DNA of 14,157 nt from Planctomycetaceae bacterium. Its GTDB lineage: Bacteria > Planctomycetota > Planctomycetia > Planctomycetales > Planctomycetaceae. A program made the position numbers and the translations under genes. The notes beneath the pieces were generated by a model. The model saw nothing but the letters and a program-made list of their open reading frames with translations. It did not search any database and was not told where the DNA came from. Location of the stretch: assembly GCA_003445035.1 (NCBI GenBank), contig DLVV01000251.1, forward strand, positions 3,640 through 17,796, read 5' to 3'. Positions 1 to 7,731 of this stretch are shown here, piece by piece (within the stretch, counting starts at the first letter, position 1; the number at the start of each line of letters is the position of its first letter).

Positions 1-632
1 CTGGGATCGAAGTTGAACCCGAACTCCTCGCGGTTGTCCAGCGCTTGCAGCGAGCGTTCGGCCGAATAGATGTCGAAGGCGATCTCGGTCGGGTGCACCT
101 CCAGGCCAAACTTCACACCGCACTCCTGGAACACGTCAAGAATCGGGTTCCAGCGTTCAGCCAACAGGTCGAAACCCGCGTCGATCATCGACGGGGGAGT
201 CGGTGGGAAATCGTAGATCAGGTGCCAGATGCTCGAACCGGTGAACCCGTTGACCACCTCGACCCCCAGACGCTGTGCGGCCCGGGCCGTGTTCTTCATC
301 TCGTCGGAGGCCCGCTGGTTGACCCCGTCCGGGTCGCCGTCGCCCCAGACGTAATCGGGCAGGATCGCCTGGTGTCGCTCGTCGATGCGGTCGAGCACCG
401 CCTGGCCGACCAGGTGGTTGGAGATCGAGAACAACTGTAGCCCGTGCTTCTCGAGCAAGTCCCGTTTCCGCGAGCAGTAGGTGTCGTCCTCGAGTGCCTG
501 CCGCACCTCGAAGTGATCACCCCAGCAGGCCAGTTCGAGACCGTCGTACCCGAACTCCACAGCCTTCTTGCAGAGATCCTCGAGCGGAAGGTCGGCCCAT
601 TGGCCGGTAAAAAGCGTTACGGGGCGGGCCAT
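1..632 (-). CDS. Sugar phosphate isomerase/epimerase, TIM-barrel (3' end outside window)
   Basis: Translated by eye from the ATG at 632, this gives 210 residues that run off the left edge with no internal stop. It opens with [20 protein letters not shown] and has a TIM-barrel isomerase pattern: a GYDGLEL segment near residues 28-34, a metal-ligand-type Glu in GLEVHPTE (E178, H180, E183), and GFNFDP at 205-210, which in this family normally continues with Ser-His. The fold is the xylose isomerase-like/AP endonuclease 2 superfamily, whose members use a divalent metal to isomerise or epimerise sugars. The start is supported by a purine-rich AGAAGGAAG a few bases upstream. The gene lies 117 bases downstream of, and on the same strand as, a protein ending in a DUF1080 domain. 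DUF1080 proteins and such isomerases often occur together in planctomycete sugar catabolism, so a role in keto-sugar or glycoside breakdown is plausible but inferred. The exact substrate is unknown. Confidence 0.88.
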   Translation of the reverse strand, partial: MARPVTLFTGQWADLPLEDLCKKAVEFGYDGLELACWGDHFEVRQALEDDTYCSRKRDLLEKHGLQLFSISNHLVGQAVLDRIDERHQAILPDYVWGDGDPDGVNQRASDEMKNTARAAQRLGVEVVNGFTGSSIWHLIYDFPPTPPSMIDAGFDLLAERWNPILDVFQECGVKFGLEVHPTEIAFDIYSAERSLQALDNREEFGFNFDP

Positions 633-640
633 GGATCTTC

Positions 641-656
641 CTTCTGGGCTTCTGGG
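641..656. repeat. Tandem 8-base repeat next to the isomerase ribosome-binding site
   Basis: The unit CTTCTGGG occurs twice back to back on the plus strand (641-648 and 649-656), followed by a partial copy, CTGG. On the minus strand this reads as repeated CCCAGAAG just upstream of the isomerase start at 632, and the inner copy contributes to the AGAAGGAAG Shine-Dalgarno-like stretch. It is probably a local slippage duplication. No function can be claimed. Confidence 0.6.
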
Positions 657-691
657 CTGGATGTCTCTGTTGTGTTGCTGAACGCGTCACC

Positions 692-709
692 GACGGCCGA
701 TAGGCCGCC
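692..709 (-). other. Hairpin between the DUF1080-fusion gene and the isomerase gene
   Basis: On the minus strand the transcript would read CGGCC-TATC-GGCCG, a perfect 5-bp GC stem with a 4-base loop, extended at its base by one G-U pair and one G-C pair. It lies in the 117-base gap between the stop of the 917-residue protein and the start of the isomerase. No T-run follows, so it is not a classic intrinsic terminator. It could be an RNA-processing or attenuation element, or chance in GC-rich DNA. Confidence 0.35.
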
Positions 710-749
710 AACCCGCGACTGGTCAAACTAGTTCTCCTCCGGCGGAAAG

Positions 750-3503
750 TCAACGACTCGCCAGCGGCACCAGCAACACGCGGCGGTAGGTGATTCCCCC
801 GGCGATTCCGTCCAGCGCCACGTGACCGACCGCGGGCAGATCCGGATCAGCCACGGTCGTCATCAGCACCTGCTGGCCATTGATCTCGACCTTCACCGCA
901 TCCCCGTCGACACGCAGCTTCAGACTGTTCCACTCTCCGGTCGGCTTGGCCAGGTTGGCCGAAGGCGGAGCGACCCCGAACAGCGCCCCGGTGGAAAACT
1001 GGTCGGCGGCAACCCCCGCGTCACTCGAAAGCTGCAGCTTCAGTGAACCGCCGACCGGATTGCCGGTCCCGCCGTAACGGAAGAAGACCCCGCCCTGGCC
1101 CGTCTCACCCTCGGTCTTCCACTCCAGCGACAACTCGAACCGTTTCATTTCATGAGGCGAGACCACCAGGCTGCCGGCAGCCCGACCCGGAGCCGCCCGC
1201 CAGGCCACCCCTTTGATCTGCCACCGCCGCGATCCCTGCTGCGACCATTTCTCCAGCGAATACAGTTGCTCCCAAACCGCCGGGAGCCGTTTGGCCGCCG
1301 AGGTCTTCGCGTGAGACTTCTCGATCGTGGCCAGCATCGACAGGGCTCTCTCGGGACGACCCCGCGCGATCTCGGCACGCGCCTCGGCCAGTAACCTCAG
1401 ACCCCGCCGGTCCAGGAACTCGGCCCCGGCCTCACCGGCTCGACGCAGTCTCCGGATCGCCGACGTGCCACGGCCCTTCAGGTCGCGGTACAGGAAGACA
1501 CCCAGCCGCAACCGTCCCCGGCTGTCATCGGCGTCCAGGGTTGGCTCGACCAGTCCCACCAGGTCGCTGGCGGCCATCATGGCCAGCGGCTTCTCGATCG
1601 GCTTGGCCTTTCCCTGGACCACCAGCACGTCGTTCTCGAACTTGACGAACTTCAGCCGGACGCTGCCGATCCGCACGGGGTCGTCGGGCTTCATCGCGGC
1701 CACGACCCGCCGCGCATCCTTCCAGAACGCCTGGATCAACAACAGTTCATCGGAATCCCATTCCAGTTGCCTGGACGAATCGGTGAGTTTCTGGTCCTTC
1801 CTCGCCGTGGCCAGGTGTTTGGCCGCCCCGGTGTAATCGCGTTTGGCCAGCAGGTCGTACCACGCCGACCGGTAGGCTTTCAGTGGAAGCTCGGGAATCT
1901 CGACCGGTTTAGGAGCCGGCTTCGGCTCGTCCTTGGTGGTCTTGGCCACCGCCTTGGGATCAATCACCAACTTGGCAGCCGGAGTCCTGGGCTTGAGCTT
2001 CTTCTTGTCGACCTTGGCAACGACCGGCCGCGGCGGGGCTGGGACCCCGACCACCAGGATGCCCCGATGGGGACGTTCGTGAAGCCTGACGATCAACAAC
2101 CGGGCCCCGTCCCCGGGAGCCTCGCAATAGACCATCCAGCGTTCGTCGTCGCTGACGGCGAACTGTCGAGCCAGGGGATCATCAACGTAGTCGGGAAGTT
2201 CGAGTTCCGCGACGGTGTCGTCGCTGGCGAATCGCCCTCTCAGCGACGACCGCCGCCATCGGACCAGTGTTTTCCCATCGAAGGTGTACTGCCGGAGTCC
2301 ATCGGCAGAGAGACAGGGCCTGGTCCCTGGCAACTCGAACGCCTCGGCCGGACCAAAGGCCTTTTCGACCTCGGACCGCGACGCGTGAAAACAGTTCGCC
2401 GATTCTCCGACCGACTCGACCCAGAACAGGTGCAAACCGCCACCCAGGACCTGTGCCGCAGTCCATCTCGGCGTGGTCTTGCGACTGGAGGCCAGCGGCC
2501 GCTTGTCATCGAAGGGACTCAGTGGACCTCCGCGGCTGGCGCCCCAGATTGCCGCCTTCTCGGGCACCGCGTAGACCAGCAGTCCCTTCACGGACACGCT
2601 GGGCGAAGCGCGGTGATCACGTCCCCGGGTGATCGGGACAAACTGTGGGTTGTCGAACTCGCTGAACGGACTCGGACGTGTCGCGTAGTAGACCCCCTGC
2701 CCGTCGGACCCGTCGGCGACGAACCACAGCGAGAGTCCGTCGGAGCTGAGCCAGGGATCACGCGAACGCCCCACGTCATTGATCGCTTCGATCGGCGTCG
2801 GTTGGCCCACACGCGGATCGGCGAACCAGCGGGTCGCCAGCAACACACTGGTTCCTGCACGAGGTGCCGAAAACACCACGTCGATCACCTTGGCCGCAAC
2901 GGTCACCTGGCGGGTCTGATCCTGGAATCCCCGTCGGACCACCGTCACCGCGTGGGGGCCCTTGGCAGCGGTCACCACGCAGGGCGTCACCTGCAGCGCC
3001 CCGTCGGCGTCGCGGACCTTCTGATCGTCGACCAATACGGTTGCTCCCGGCGGGCTCGTCTCGACGCGGATCGTGCCGGTGGCCTGGGCCGCGGCAGGCA
3101 GGGCCACCGCCGGGGATCCGTCACCCGCATCGACCGCCGCGGCATCATCGACGCTCTCCGGATCATCGTTCCCACCGTCACCGCCTCCGACCACCAGCAA
3201 CAACGCGACCGCGATCACGCCGAGGCCCCCGGAGATCGCCAGCGGCAGCCAGGCCGGGCGTTTTGTGTCCGTCGGATCCGAGCGTCTCTCCGCCGAGACC
3301 CGCCGCGTGGACTTCCTGCCGCGGTTACGGGACACCACCGGCGAGTCACTGACCTGGATTTCGGGAAGGCCCTCGGTGACGGAAGCCTCGATGGTGAACC
3401 GATGATCGCACCCGGGACAACGAGCGATCCGGCCCACGACCGACTGGTCAGGAAAGACCAGTTGACGCTGGCACTTCGGGCACGCTGTCGAGAGGCTGGA
3501 CAT
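750..3503 (-). CDS. Membrane-anchored zinc-ribbon/PEGA/propeller-like protein with C-terminal DUF1080 domain
   Basis: This 917-residue protein is built from several recognisable parts. An N-terminal zinc ribbon has CPKC at 8-11 and CPGC at 29-32 (MJ0042 type). A basic linker follows, then one hydrophobic segment at about 84-107 ([20 protein letters not shown]). Next is an acidic Ala/Asp linker and a PEGA-like domain at about 142-205 ([14 protein letters not shown]). Residues about 245-475 contain repeated SSDG/SADG/SDDE strand motifs, resembling PD40-type propeller blades. A Lys/Pro-rich linker spans about 490-540, and a helical, TPR-like region about 540-755. The end, about 760-915, resembles the DUF1080/3-keto-disaccharide hydrolase beta-sandwich ([30 protein letters not shown]). 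The zinc ribbon is probably cytoplasmic and the rest periplasmic or exported. The ATG at 3503 has no clear Shine-Dalgarno but places the zinc ribbon at the extreme N-terminus. The sequence does not show whether the DUF1080 part is catalytic or a sugar-binding module. The next gene downstream is a sugar isomerase. Confidence 0.85.
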   Translation of the reverse strand: MSSLSTACPKCQRQLVFPDQSVVGRIARCPGCDHRFTIEASVTEGLPEIQVSDSPVVSRNRGRKSTRRVSAERRSDPTDTKRPAWLPLAISGGLGVIAVALLLVVGGGDGGNDDPESVDDAAAVDAGDGSPAVALPAAAQATGTIRVETSPPGATVLVDDQKVRDADGALQVTPCVVTAAKGPHAVTVVRRGFQDQTRQVTVAAKVIDVVFSAPRAGTSVLLATRWFADPRVGQPTPIEAINDVGRSRDPWLSSDGLSLWFVADGSDGQGVYYATRPSPFSEFDNPQFVPITRGRDHRASPSVSVKGLLVYAVPEKAAIWGASRGGPLSPFDDKRPLASSRKTTPRWTAAQVLGGGLHLFWVESVGESANCFHASRSEVEKAFGPAEAFELPGTRPCLSADGLRQYTFDGKTLVRWRRSSLRGRFASDDTVAELELPDYVDDPLARQFAVSDDERWMVYCEAPGDGARLLIVRLHERPHRGILVVGVPAPPRPVVAKVDKKKLKPRTPAAKLVIDPKAVAKTTKDEPKPAPKPVEIPELPLKAYRSAWYDLLAKRDYTGAAKHLATARKDQKLTDSSRQLEWDSDELLLIQAFWKDARRVVAAMKPDDPVRIGSVRLKFVKFENDVLVVQGKAKPIEKPLAMMAASDLVGLVEPTLDADDSRGRLRLGVFLYRDLKGRGTSAIRRLRRAGEAGAEFLDRRGLRLLAEARAEIARGRPERALSMLATIEKSHAKTSAAKRLPAVWEQLYSLEKWSQQGSRRWQIKGVAWRAAPGRAAGSLVVSPHEMKRFELSLEWKTEGETGQGGVFFRYGGTGNPVGGSLKLQLSSDAGVAADQFSTGALFGVAPPSANLAKPTGEWNSLKLRVDGDAVKVEINGQQVLMTTVADPDLPAVGHVALDGIAGGITYRRVLLVPLASR

Positions 3504-3739
3504 GGCCGTTCAGTCCGGTGAGCGGTCGGTTCCGGGTCCATCGTAGGCCGTTTCGGACCGCTTTGCCACGGGCGACCGACCTCCTTCCGTTACAGCCGCT
3601 ACAGCCGGACCGGCCGCGATGCGAGACACGTGGACCATACTTCTCCTGCCTCGATGCACTGGTAACATGGAGACGATCGACACGGCATTTTCGCCGTGCC
3701 GTCTCGCGTTCCCAACCCCTCTTGCACCCGGCCGATCCC
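3504..3739. other. Divergent intergenic region
   Basis: These 236 bases separate the divergent starts of the DUF1080-fusion gene (minus) and alaC (plus), so promoters for both should lie here. No convincing -35/-10 pair was found; TAACAT at 3663-3668 is a weak -10 candidate for alaC without a good partner. Visible structure includes an inverted repeat AGCGGTC (3521-3527)/GACCGCT (3556-3562) with a 28-base loop, a 9-base near-tandem repeat TACAGCCGC/TACAGCCGG at 3591-3608, and the alaC leader hairpin at 3670-3705. No tRNA or small gene was recognised. Confidence 0.5.
3670..3705 (+). promoter_or_regulatory. Two-part stem-loop in the alaC leader
   Basis: GAGACG (3670-3675) is complementary to CGTCTC (3700-3705). 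Inside it, CACGGC (3681-3686) is complementary to GCCGTG (3693-3698), closing a six-base loop, ATTTTC. An asymmetric bulge (ATCGA on the 5' side, a single C on the 3' side) separates the two stems. An alternative pairing, ACGGCA (3682-3687) with TGCCGT (3697-3702), competes with the upper stem. The element ends 34 bases before the alaC start. Twelve perfectly paired bases in 36 nt make a structured leader RNA likely if transcription starts upstream. A DNA operator is the other possibility. It matches no riboswitch class I recognise. Confidence 0.5.
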
Positions 3740-4978
3740 ATGCGCAGCGAATCGGAAACTCCGTTCCACGACGGGGACTTCACGATCCCCGTCGCCGGCC
3801 GCGTGCGCCGCCTGCCTCCCTATCTCTTCGGTCGGATCAACGCTCTGAAGCAGAGAAAGCGGGCCGAGGGAGTCGACGTGATCGACCTGGGCATGGGCAA
3901 CCCCACCGACCCGCCCGATCCACTGATCCGCAGTAAGCTGGCCGAGGCGGTCGAGGACCCCCGCAACCACCGCTACAGCGTCTCATCGGGCATCGCCAAT
4001 CTCCGTCGCGAGGTGGCCGCAAGGTACTGGAAACGGTACGGCGTGCGACTCGACCCCGACGACGAGGTGATTGCGTGCATCGGGTCCAAGGAGGGGTTCA
4101 GCCACATGTGCCTGGCCCTGATGGGACCCGGGGACACCGCGATCGTTCCCTCCCCCTCGTTCCCGATCCACGTCTATTCGGTGCTGCTGGCCAGCGGCAA
4201 CGTGATCTCGCTGGACTGCCGCGATCCCGATGAATTCCTCTCGAACATCTCTTACGCCTGCCAGCACCTCGAACCCAAACCCAAGGTGGTCATCGTCAAC
4301 TTCCCCCACAACCCGACGACGACCTGCATCGAGTCCGACTTCTACGTGGATCTGGTGCGTCTGGCCAAGCGGTTCGGGTTCCTGGTGATCAGCGACTTCG
4401 CCTACGCCGACATCTGCTTCGACGGCTACCAGGCCCCCAGTTTTCTCTCGGCCCCCGGAGCACTCGACGTCGGCGTCGAGTTCACCACCATGAGCAAGGG
4501 CTACAGCATGGCGGGGTGGCGGATCGGGTTCTGTACCGGAAACGCCGAGATGATCCGGGCCCTGGCCACGATCAAGGGCTACTACGACTACGGCATTTTC
4601 CAGCCGGTCCAGATCGCCGCCATCATCGCCATGCGTCACTGCGAGGCGGCGGTCGAAAGCGTGGCGGCCGAATACCAGGTGCGGCGGGACGCCCTGTGCG
4701 ACGGGCTCGAACGGCTGGGGTGGGACGTGACGCGACCACGAGCCAGCATGTTCATCTGGACCCCGATCCCGGAGCCGTGGGCGGAGATGGGTTCGATCGA
4801 GTTTGCACTGAAACTGCTCGACGAAGCGGGAGTCGCCTGCAGTCCCGGCCGTGGGTTCGGCGAGGAGGGTGAGAACTTCCTGAGGCTGGCGATCGTCGAG
4901 AACTCGCAGCGGCTGAGGCAGGCCGTCCGCCAGATCGACCGCTGCCTGAAGAACGAGACCACGACCACCGGTTCCTGA
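3740..4978 (+). CDS. alaC: AlaC-type alanine (glutamate-pyruvate) aminotransferase
   Basis: This 412-residue fold-type I PLP aminotransferase closely follows E. coli AlaC along its length: [14 protein letters not shown] at 24-37, [12 protein letters not shown] at 48-59, YSVSSGI at 79-85, GSKEGF at 115-120, FPHNPTTTC at 188-196, [12 protein letters not shown] at 218-229, and the Schiff-base lysine K253 in [15 protein letters not shown]. The carboxylate-binding Arg is R382 in FLRLAIVEN. AlaC transfers an amino group between glutamate and pyruvate to make alanine and 2-oxoglutarate; LL-diaminopimelate aminotransferases are close relatives and cannot be fully excluded. The reading frame is open back to 3518, but that extension is Arg/Pro-rich, unlike the family, and covers the hairpin. 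The ATG at 3740 gives the normal length. No strong Shine-Dalgarno is visible. A split-barrel protein follows 15 bases downstream, probably co-transcribed. Confidence 0.92.
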   Translation: MRSESETPFHDGDFTIPVAGRVRRLPPYLFGRINALKQRKRAEGVDVIDLGMGNPTDPPDPLIRSKLAEAVEDPRNHRYSVSSGIANLRREVAARYWKRYGVRLDPDDEVIACIGSKEGFSHMCLALMGPGDTAIVPSPSFPIHVYSVLLASGNVISLDCRDPDEFLSNISYACQHLEPKPKVVIVNFPHNPTTTCIESDFYVDLVRLAKRFGFLVISDFAYADICFDGYQAPSFLSAPGALDVGVEFTTMSKGYSMAGWRIGFCTGNAEMIRALATIKGYYDYGIFQPVQIAAIIAMRHCEAAVESVAAEYQVRRDALCDGLERLGWDVTRPRASMFIWTPIPEPWAEMGSIEFALKLLDEAGVACSPGRGFGEEGENFLRLAIVENSQRLRQAVRQIDRCLKNETTTTGS

Positions 4979-4982
4979 ACCG
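4969..4982 (+). other. Interrupted palindrome spanning the alaC stop codon
   Basis: CGGTTC-CT-GAACCG is a perfect 6+6 palindrome. As RNA it would form five base pairs (4969-4973 with 4978-4982) around a four-base loop, CCTG. The alaC TGA stop (4976-4978) sits in its loop and 3' arm. The next gene starts 15 bases after the stop in the same frame. It might influence termination or re-initiation, or be chance. Confidence 0.35.
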
Positions 4983-4993
4983 CGAGCCATCCC

Positions 4994-5443
4994 ATGAACC
5001 AGCCGATCCCCGAACCGATCGATCCGGCCACCCTGCCCGGCTTGGCACACGGAGTGATCGCCGCCGACCGCTTCCCCTGCCTGGCCTCCATCGACGGCGA
5101 CCGCCCCAGGCTGCGTCCCGTCTCGCCGGTCCGCACCGACGGCTTCACCGTTTACGTCGCCAACCTCCGCAGCTACGCCAAGACGGCCCAGATCGAGGCC
5201 AACTCGAACGTCGAACTGTGCTACGTCGATGACGGGCATGACCAGGTCCGGATCGCCGGACACGCCGAGGTGGTCACCGAACAGGAGGTCCTGGAAGAGA
5301 TCTGGAACGACAACCCACTGCTGCGACAGTACCTCGGTTCGATCGACAACCCCGAACTGATCGTCTACCGGGTGGTGCCCGAAAGCGTACGATACATGCG
5401 GGAATGGGCACTGGAGTACCACGACGTGCCGGTGAATTCCTGA
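4994..5443 (+). CDS. Pyridoxamine 5'-phosphate oxidase-like FMN-binding split-barrel protein
   Basis: This 149-residue protein has the layout of the small PNPOx-like flavin/F420 split-barrel family. A short helical lead contains the ATLPGLAHGVI segment (residues 12-22). Beta strands follow (FPCLASIDGDRPRLRPVSPV, about 27-46), then FTVYVANLRSYAKTAQIEAN (about 51-70), where the Lys and Gln sit at the usual cofactor-contact segment, then VELCYVDDGHDQVRIAGHAEVV. Members bind FMN, F420 or haem. Many are not true pyridoxamine phosphate oxidases, and this one is shorter than PdxH (about 200 residues or more), so a PdxH assignment is not supported. It starts 15 bases after alaC, in the same frame, with no clear Shine-Dalgarno, which suggests co-transcription and translational coupling. 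The partner is a PLP enzyme, so a link to vitamin B6 chemistry is tempting but unproven. Confidence 0.82.
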   Translation: MNQPIPEPIDPATLPGLAHGVIAADRFPCLASIDGDRPRLRPVSPVRTDGFTVYVANLRSYAKTAQIEANSNVELCYVDDGHDQVRIAGHAEVVTEQEVLEEIWNDNPLLRQYLGSIDNPELIVYRVVPESVRYMREWALEYHDVPVNS

Positions 5444-5553
5444 CCGAACCATCCGTCGGCCAGGAGTCCGACTGATGTTGTCGTGTACACCGAAACGATC
5501 TCCTGTGATAGACTGAAGACGGACACGGATGAAGTCACCTGCGGAACCGTCCG

Positions 5554-7731
5554 ATGCTCCATGACTCGCACATCTCCTCGACCGACTCCGACGTCGCCCG
5601 CGACGTCGTCCCGGCGACGGTCTCGATGGACCCTGCCATCGTCGAGCCCCCGGACGGCGAATTTCCCGATGTGTGGGGCGAGGGGACCAACAACCCGTGG
5701 CAGAACTGGCAGCCGAACGGGAACGCCGGGTCGGTTTCCGGTGTCGACGACGACGGGGTGATCGAGCTCGAACTGGTCGATTCCGAAGACGAGTTCGATA
5801 ACGCCGGACGCCGCCTGGGCCTGGCCGGCACCGTTGTCAGCCTGCTGTTGCACGTCTGGGTCGTCTTCAATCTCTCCGGACTGTTCCTCGAACCCGATGA
5901 CGGGGCGCCCTACGTGCCGCCGATCGAGACAACGATGAACGATCCGGTGGAAATCGAGGAGCCCGAGGAGACGATCGACTACGAACTGGCCAACCCCGAC
6001 GAGCGGGAGCTGGAAGTCCGCGAGGTGATCAACTCGACCAGCGTCGGCGTCGCTCAGAACGACAACCCACAGCCCAAGGCTCCCCCGACTCCCGAACTCG
6101 AACGTCCTCCGACGGAACTGCAGCAGGTCGCCTACGACATCCCCGAGGGGATCGAGATCGATGACCGGGTCGTGGTCAAGGGAACCGTCGGCGAGGCCAT
6201 CGTGCAGCTCGAATCGGCGCTCGACCTGGTCACCTGGGAAATCGCCAACAACCTGAAGGAACGCAAGGTGATGGTCGTCTGGATGCTCGACGCCTCGGGC
6301 AGCCTGGTCGGCCAGAGAAAACTGGTTCGCAAGCGGCTGAAGCGGATCTACGGAGAGCTGGATGCGCTGGAACGGGTCGGCCAGTTGCCGATGCGAGATC
6401 AGCCTCTGCTCTCGGCCGTGGTCTCCTACGGCCAGAAGACCACCTTCCTGACCAAGTCGCCGACCGATCAGTTCCCTGAAATCGAGAAGGCCTTCGGGAT
6501 GCTCAAGGCCGACCAGAGCGGCCAGGAGAACGTCTTCACGGCGATGTGCCAGGTGATGAGCCTCTGGGGTCACTACCGCAACAAGCAGGGTCGCCAGATC
6601 ATGCTGGTGGCGATCACCGACGAGGCCGGTGACGACCATGGCGCTCCGCTGGAGGTCGCCATCAACCGCTGTCGACGCAAGGGCGCCAAGGCCTACGTGA
6701 TCGGCCCCGCGGCCCCGTTCGGAGCCCGCAAGGGCTACGTGCCGTACGTGGCTCCGGAAAATGGCAAGACCTACCAGTTGCCCGTCGACCTCGGTCCCGA
6801 TGCGGCAATCCCCAGCCTGGTCCGACTGCCCTTCTGGTTCAGTGGCCCTCAGTACAATCGCCCGCCGCTCTCCTCGGGCTTCGCACCCTACGCCCTGGCT
6901 CGACTGGTCACCGAGACCGGCGGCATTTACTTCATGTCGAAGATGACAACGATGGCGGGCCTGACACCATTGGGCCAGTACGACGCCGCCGCGATGCGGC
7001 CCTTCGAGCCCGACTACAGCTACGCGTCGCCGGCCGAGTGTCTCAAGGACATCGCCAAACGACCGCTGCGGATGGCCGTCTACAACGCCTCAATCGCCAG
7101 CCGGCAGTTCCAGGCCAACAGCACGCCGAAGCTGAACATCCGCGTGACCCCCGGTAACTTCAAGCAGGTTGCCAGCGACGCCCAGAAATCGGTCGCCGAA
7201 AGCGGGTTGATGATCGACCAGATCCTGCAGGCCTACCCCCGCGGTATCGAGAACGCCTACGCCAACGAATTGTCTCCCCGCTGGCGAGTCGCCTTCGCCC
7301 TGTCCTACGGCCGGCTGCTGGCCCAGAAGGTCCGCTGCATGGAGTACAACTACGCCTGTGCCCAGTTGAAGAACGACCTGACGCCCCAGGACGTCGGCAG
7401 CAAGTCGAACCACTGGATCTTCCGACCCGACAGCAAGCTGAACTACGCGGCACCTTTCAAGAAGGTGGCCGCCGAGGCGACCAGGTGGCTCGAGACGGTG
7501 GTCAACGAGGCTCCAGGAACTCCGTTCGCCGTGATGGCCCATCGCGAACTGAAAGACCCTCTTGGGTTGAAGGTGATCCAGCGGTACGTGCCGCCGGTGC
7601 AGCGCCGACCCGGTCGCCCGAACGCCGTCGCGACACCGAACCGGCCGCGGGTGCTCTTCGCCAACAAGAAGAAGAACACCCCGCCACCGGCACCGAAACG
7701 GCCGAAACCGCCGAAGCTGCCCAGGCTCTAG
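5554..7731 (+). CDS. Membrane-anchored von Willebrand factor type A (VWA) domain protein
   Basis: This 725-residue protein has an acidic N-terminal stretch (1-85), one hydrophobic segment at about 88-112 (LGLAGTVVSLLLHVWVVFNL), and a Glu/Pro-rich spacer (about 113-200). A VWA-like domain lies at about 236-390: KVMVVWMLDASGS carries the MIDAS DxSxS (D246, S248, S250), T329 in QENVFTAM is a candidate MIDAS threonine, and TDEAGDDHG (D356) fits the later acidic ligand. The region 400-680 has no family I recognise. The tail from about 684 is Arg/Lys/Pro-rich and ends KRPKPPKLPRL. VWA domains usually bind protein ligands through a metal ion, so a surface or envelope adhesion or scaffolding role is likely, with the bulk outside the cytoplasm. 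The ATG at 5554 is the first ATG after an in-frame TGA at 5530 and has no good Shine-Dalgarno. The stop TAG overlaps the stop of the convergent gene. Confidence 0.8.
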   Translation: MLHDSHISSTDSDVARDVVPATVSMDPAIVEPPDGEFPDVWGEGTNNPWQNWQPNGNAGSVSGVDDDGVIELELVDSEDEFDNAGRRLGLAGTVVSLLLHVWVVFNLSGLFLEPDDGAPYVPPIETTMNDPVEIEEPEETIDYELANPDERELEVREVINSTSVGVAQNDNPQPKAPPTPELERPPTELQQVAYDIPEGIEIDDRVVVKGTVGEAIVQLESALDLVTWEIANNLKERKVMVVWMLDASGSLVGQRKLVRKRLKRIYGELDALERVGQLPMRDQPLLSAVVSYGQKTTFLTKSPTDQFPEIEKAFGMLKADQSGQENVFTAMCQVMSLWGHYRNKQGRQIMLVAITDEAGDDHGAPLEVAINRCRRKGAKAYVIGPAAPFGARKGYVPYVAPENGKTYQLPVDLGPDAAIPSLVRLPFWFSGPQYNRPPLSSGFAPYALARLVTETGGIYFMSKMTTMAGLTPLGQYDAAAMRPFEPDYSYASPAECLKDIAKRPLRMAVYNASIASRQFQANSTPKLNIRVTPGNFKQVASDAQKSVAESGLMIDQILQAYPRGIENAYANELSPRWRVAFALSYGRLLAQKVRCMEYNYACAQLKNDLTPQDVGSKSNHWIFRPDSKLNYAAPFKKVAAEATRWLETVVNEAPGTPFAVMAHRELKDPLGLKVIQRYVPPVQRRPGRPNAVATPNRPRVLFANKKKNTPPPAPKRPKPPKLPRL

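Noticed and set aside
1767..3521. Long open frame (584 codons) on the plus strand opposite the DUF1080-fusion gene
   Set aside because: Its translation is Arg/Gly/Pro/His-rich with no family pattern. The minus strand carries clear domains throughout. It is a GC-rich shadow frame.
3518..3739. N-terminal extension of AlaC by 74 residues from the upstream start at 3518
   Set aside because: The extension is Arg/Pro-rich, has no counterpart in AlaC proteins and would run through the leader hairpin and the divergent promoter region. The ATG at 3740 gives the normal length.
3983..5452. Open frame of 489 codons on the minus strand
   Set aside because: It lies opposite the well-supported alaC and split-barrel genes. 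The translation is rich in Asp/Val/Gly/His, as antisense GC-rich frames typically are, with no motifs.
5478..5514. Promoter-like TTGTCG ... TAGACT ahead of the VWA gene
   Set aside because: The spacer would be 25 bases, far from the usual 16-18, and both boxes match the consensus poorly.
5365..6639. Open frame of 424 codons on the minus strand
   Set aside because: It is antisense to the VWA gene, which has a clear membrane segment and MIDAS motif. No recognisable domain.
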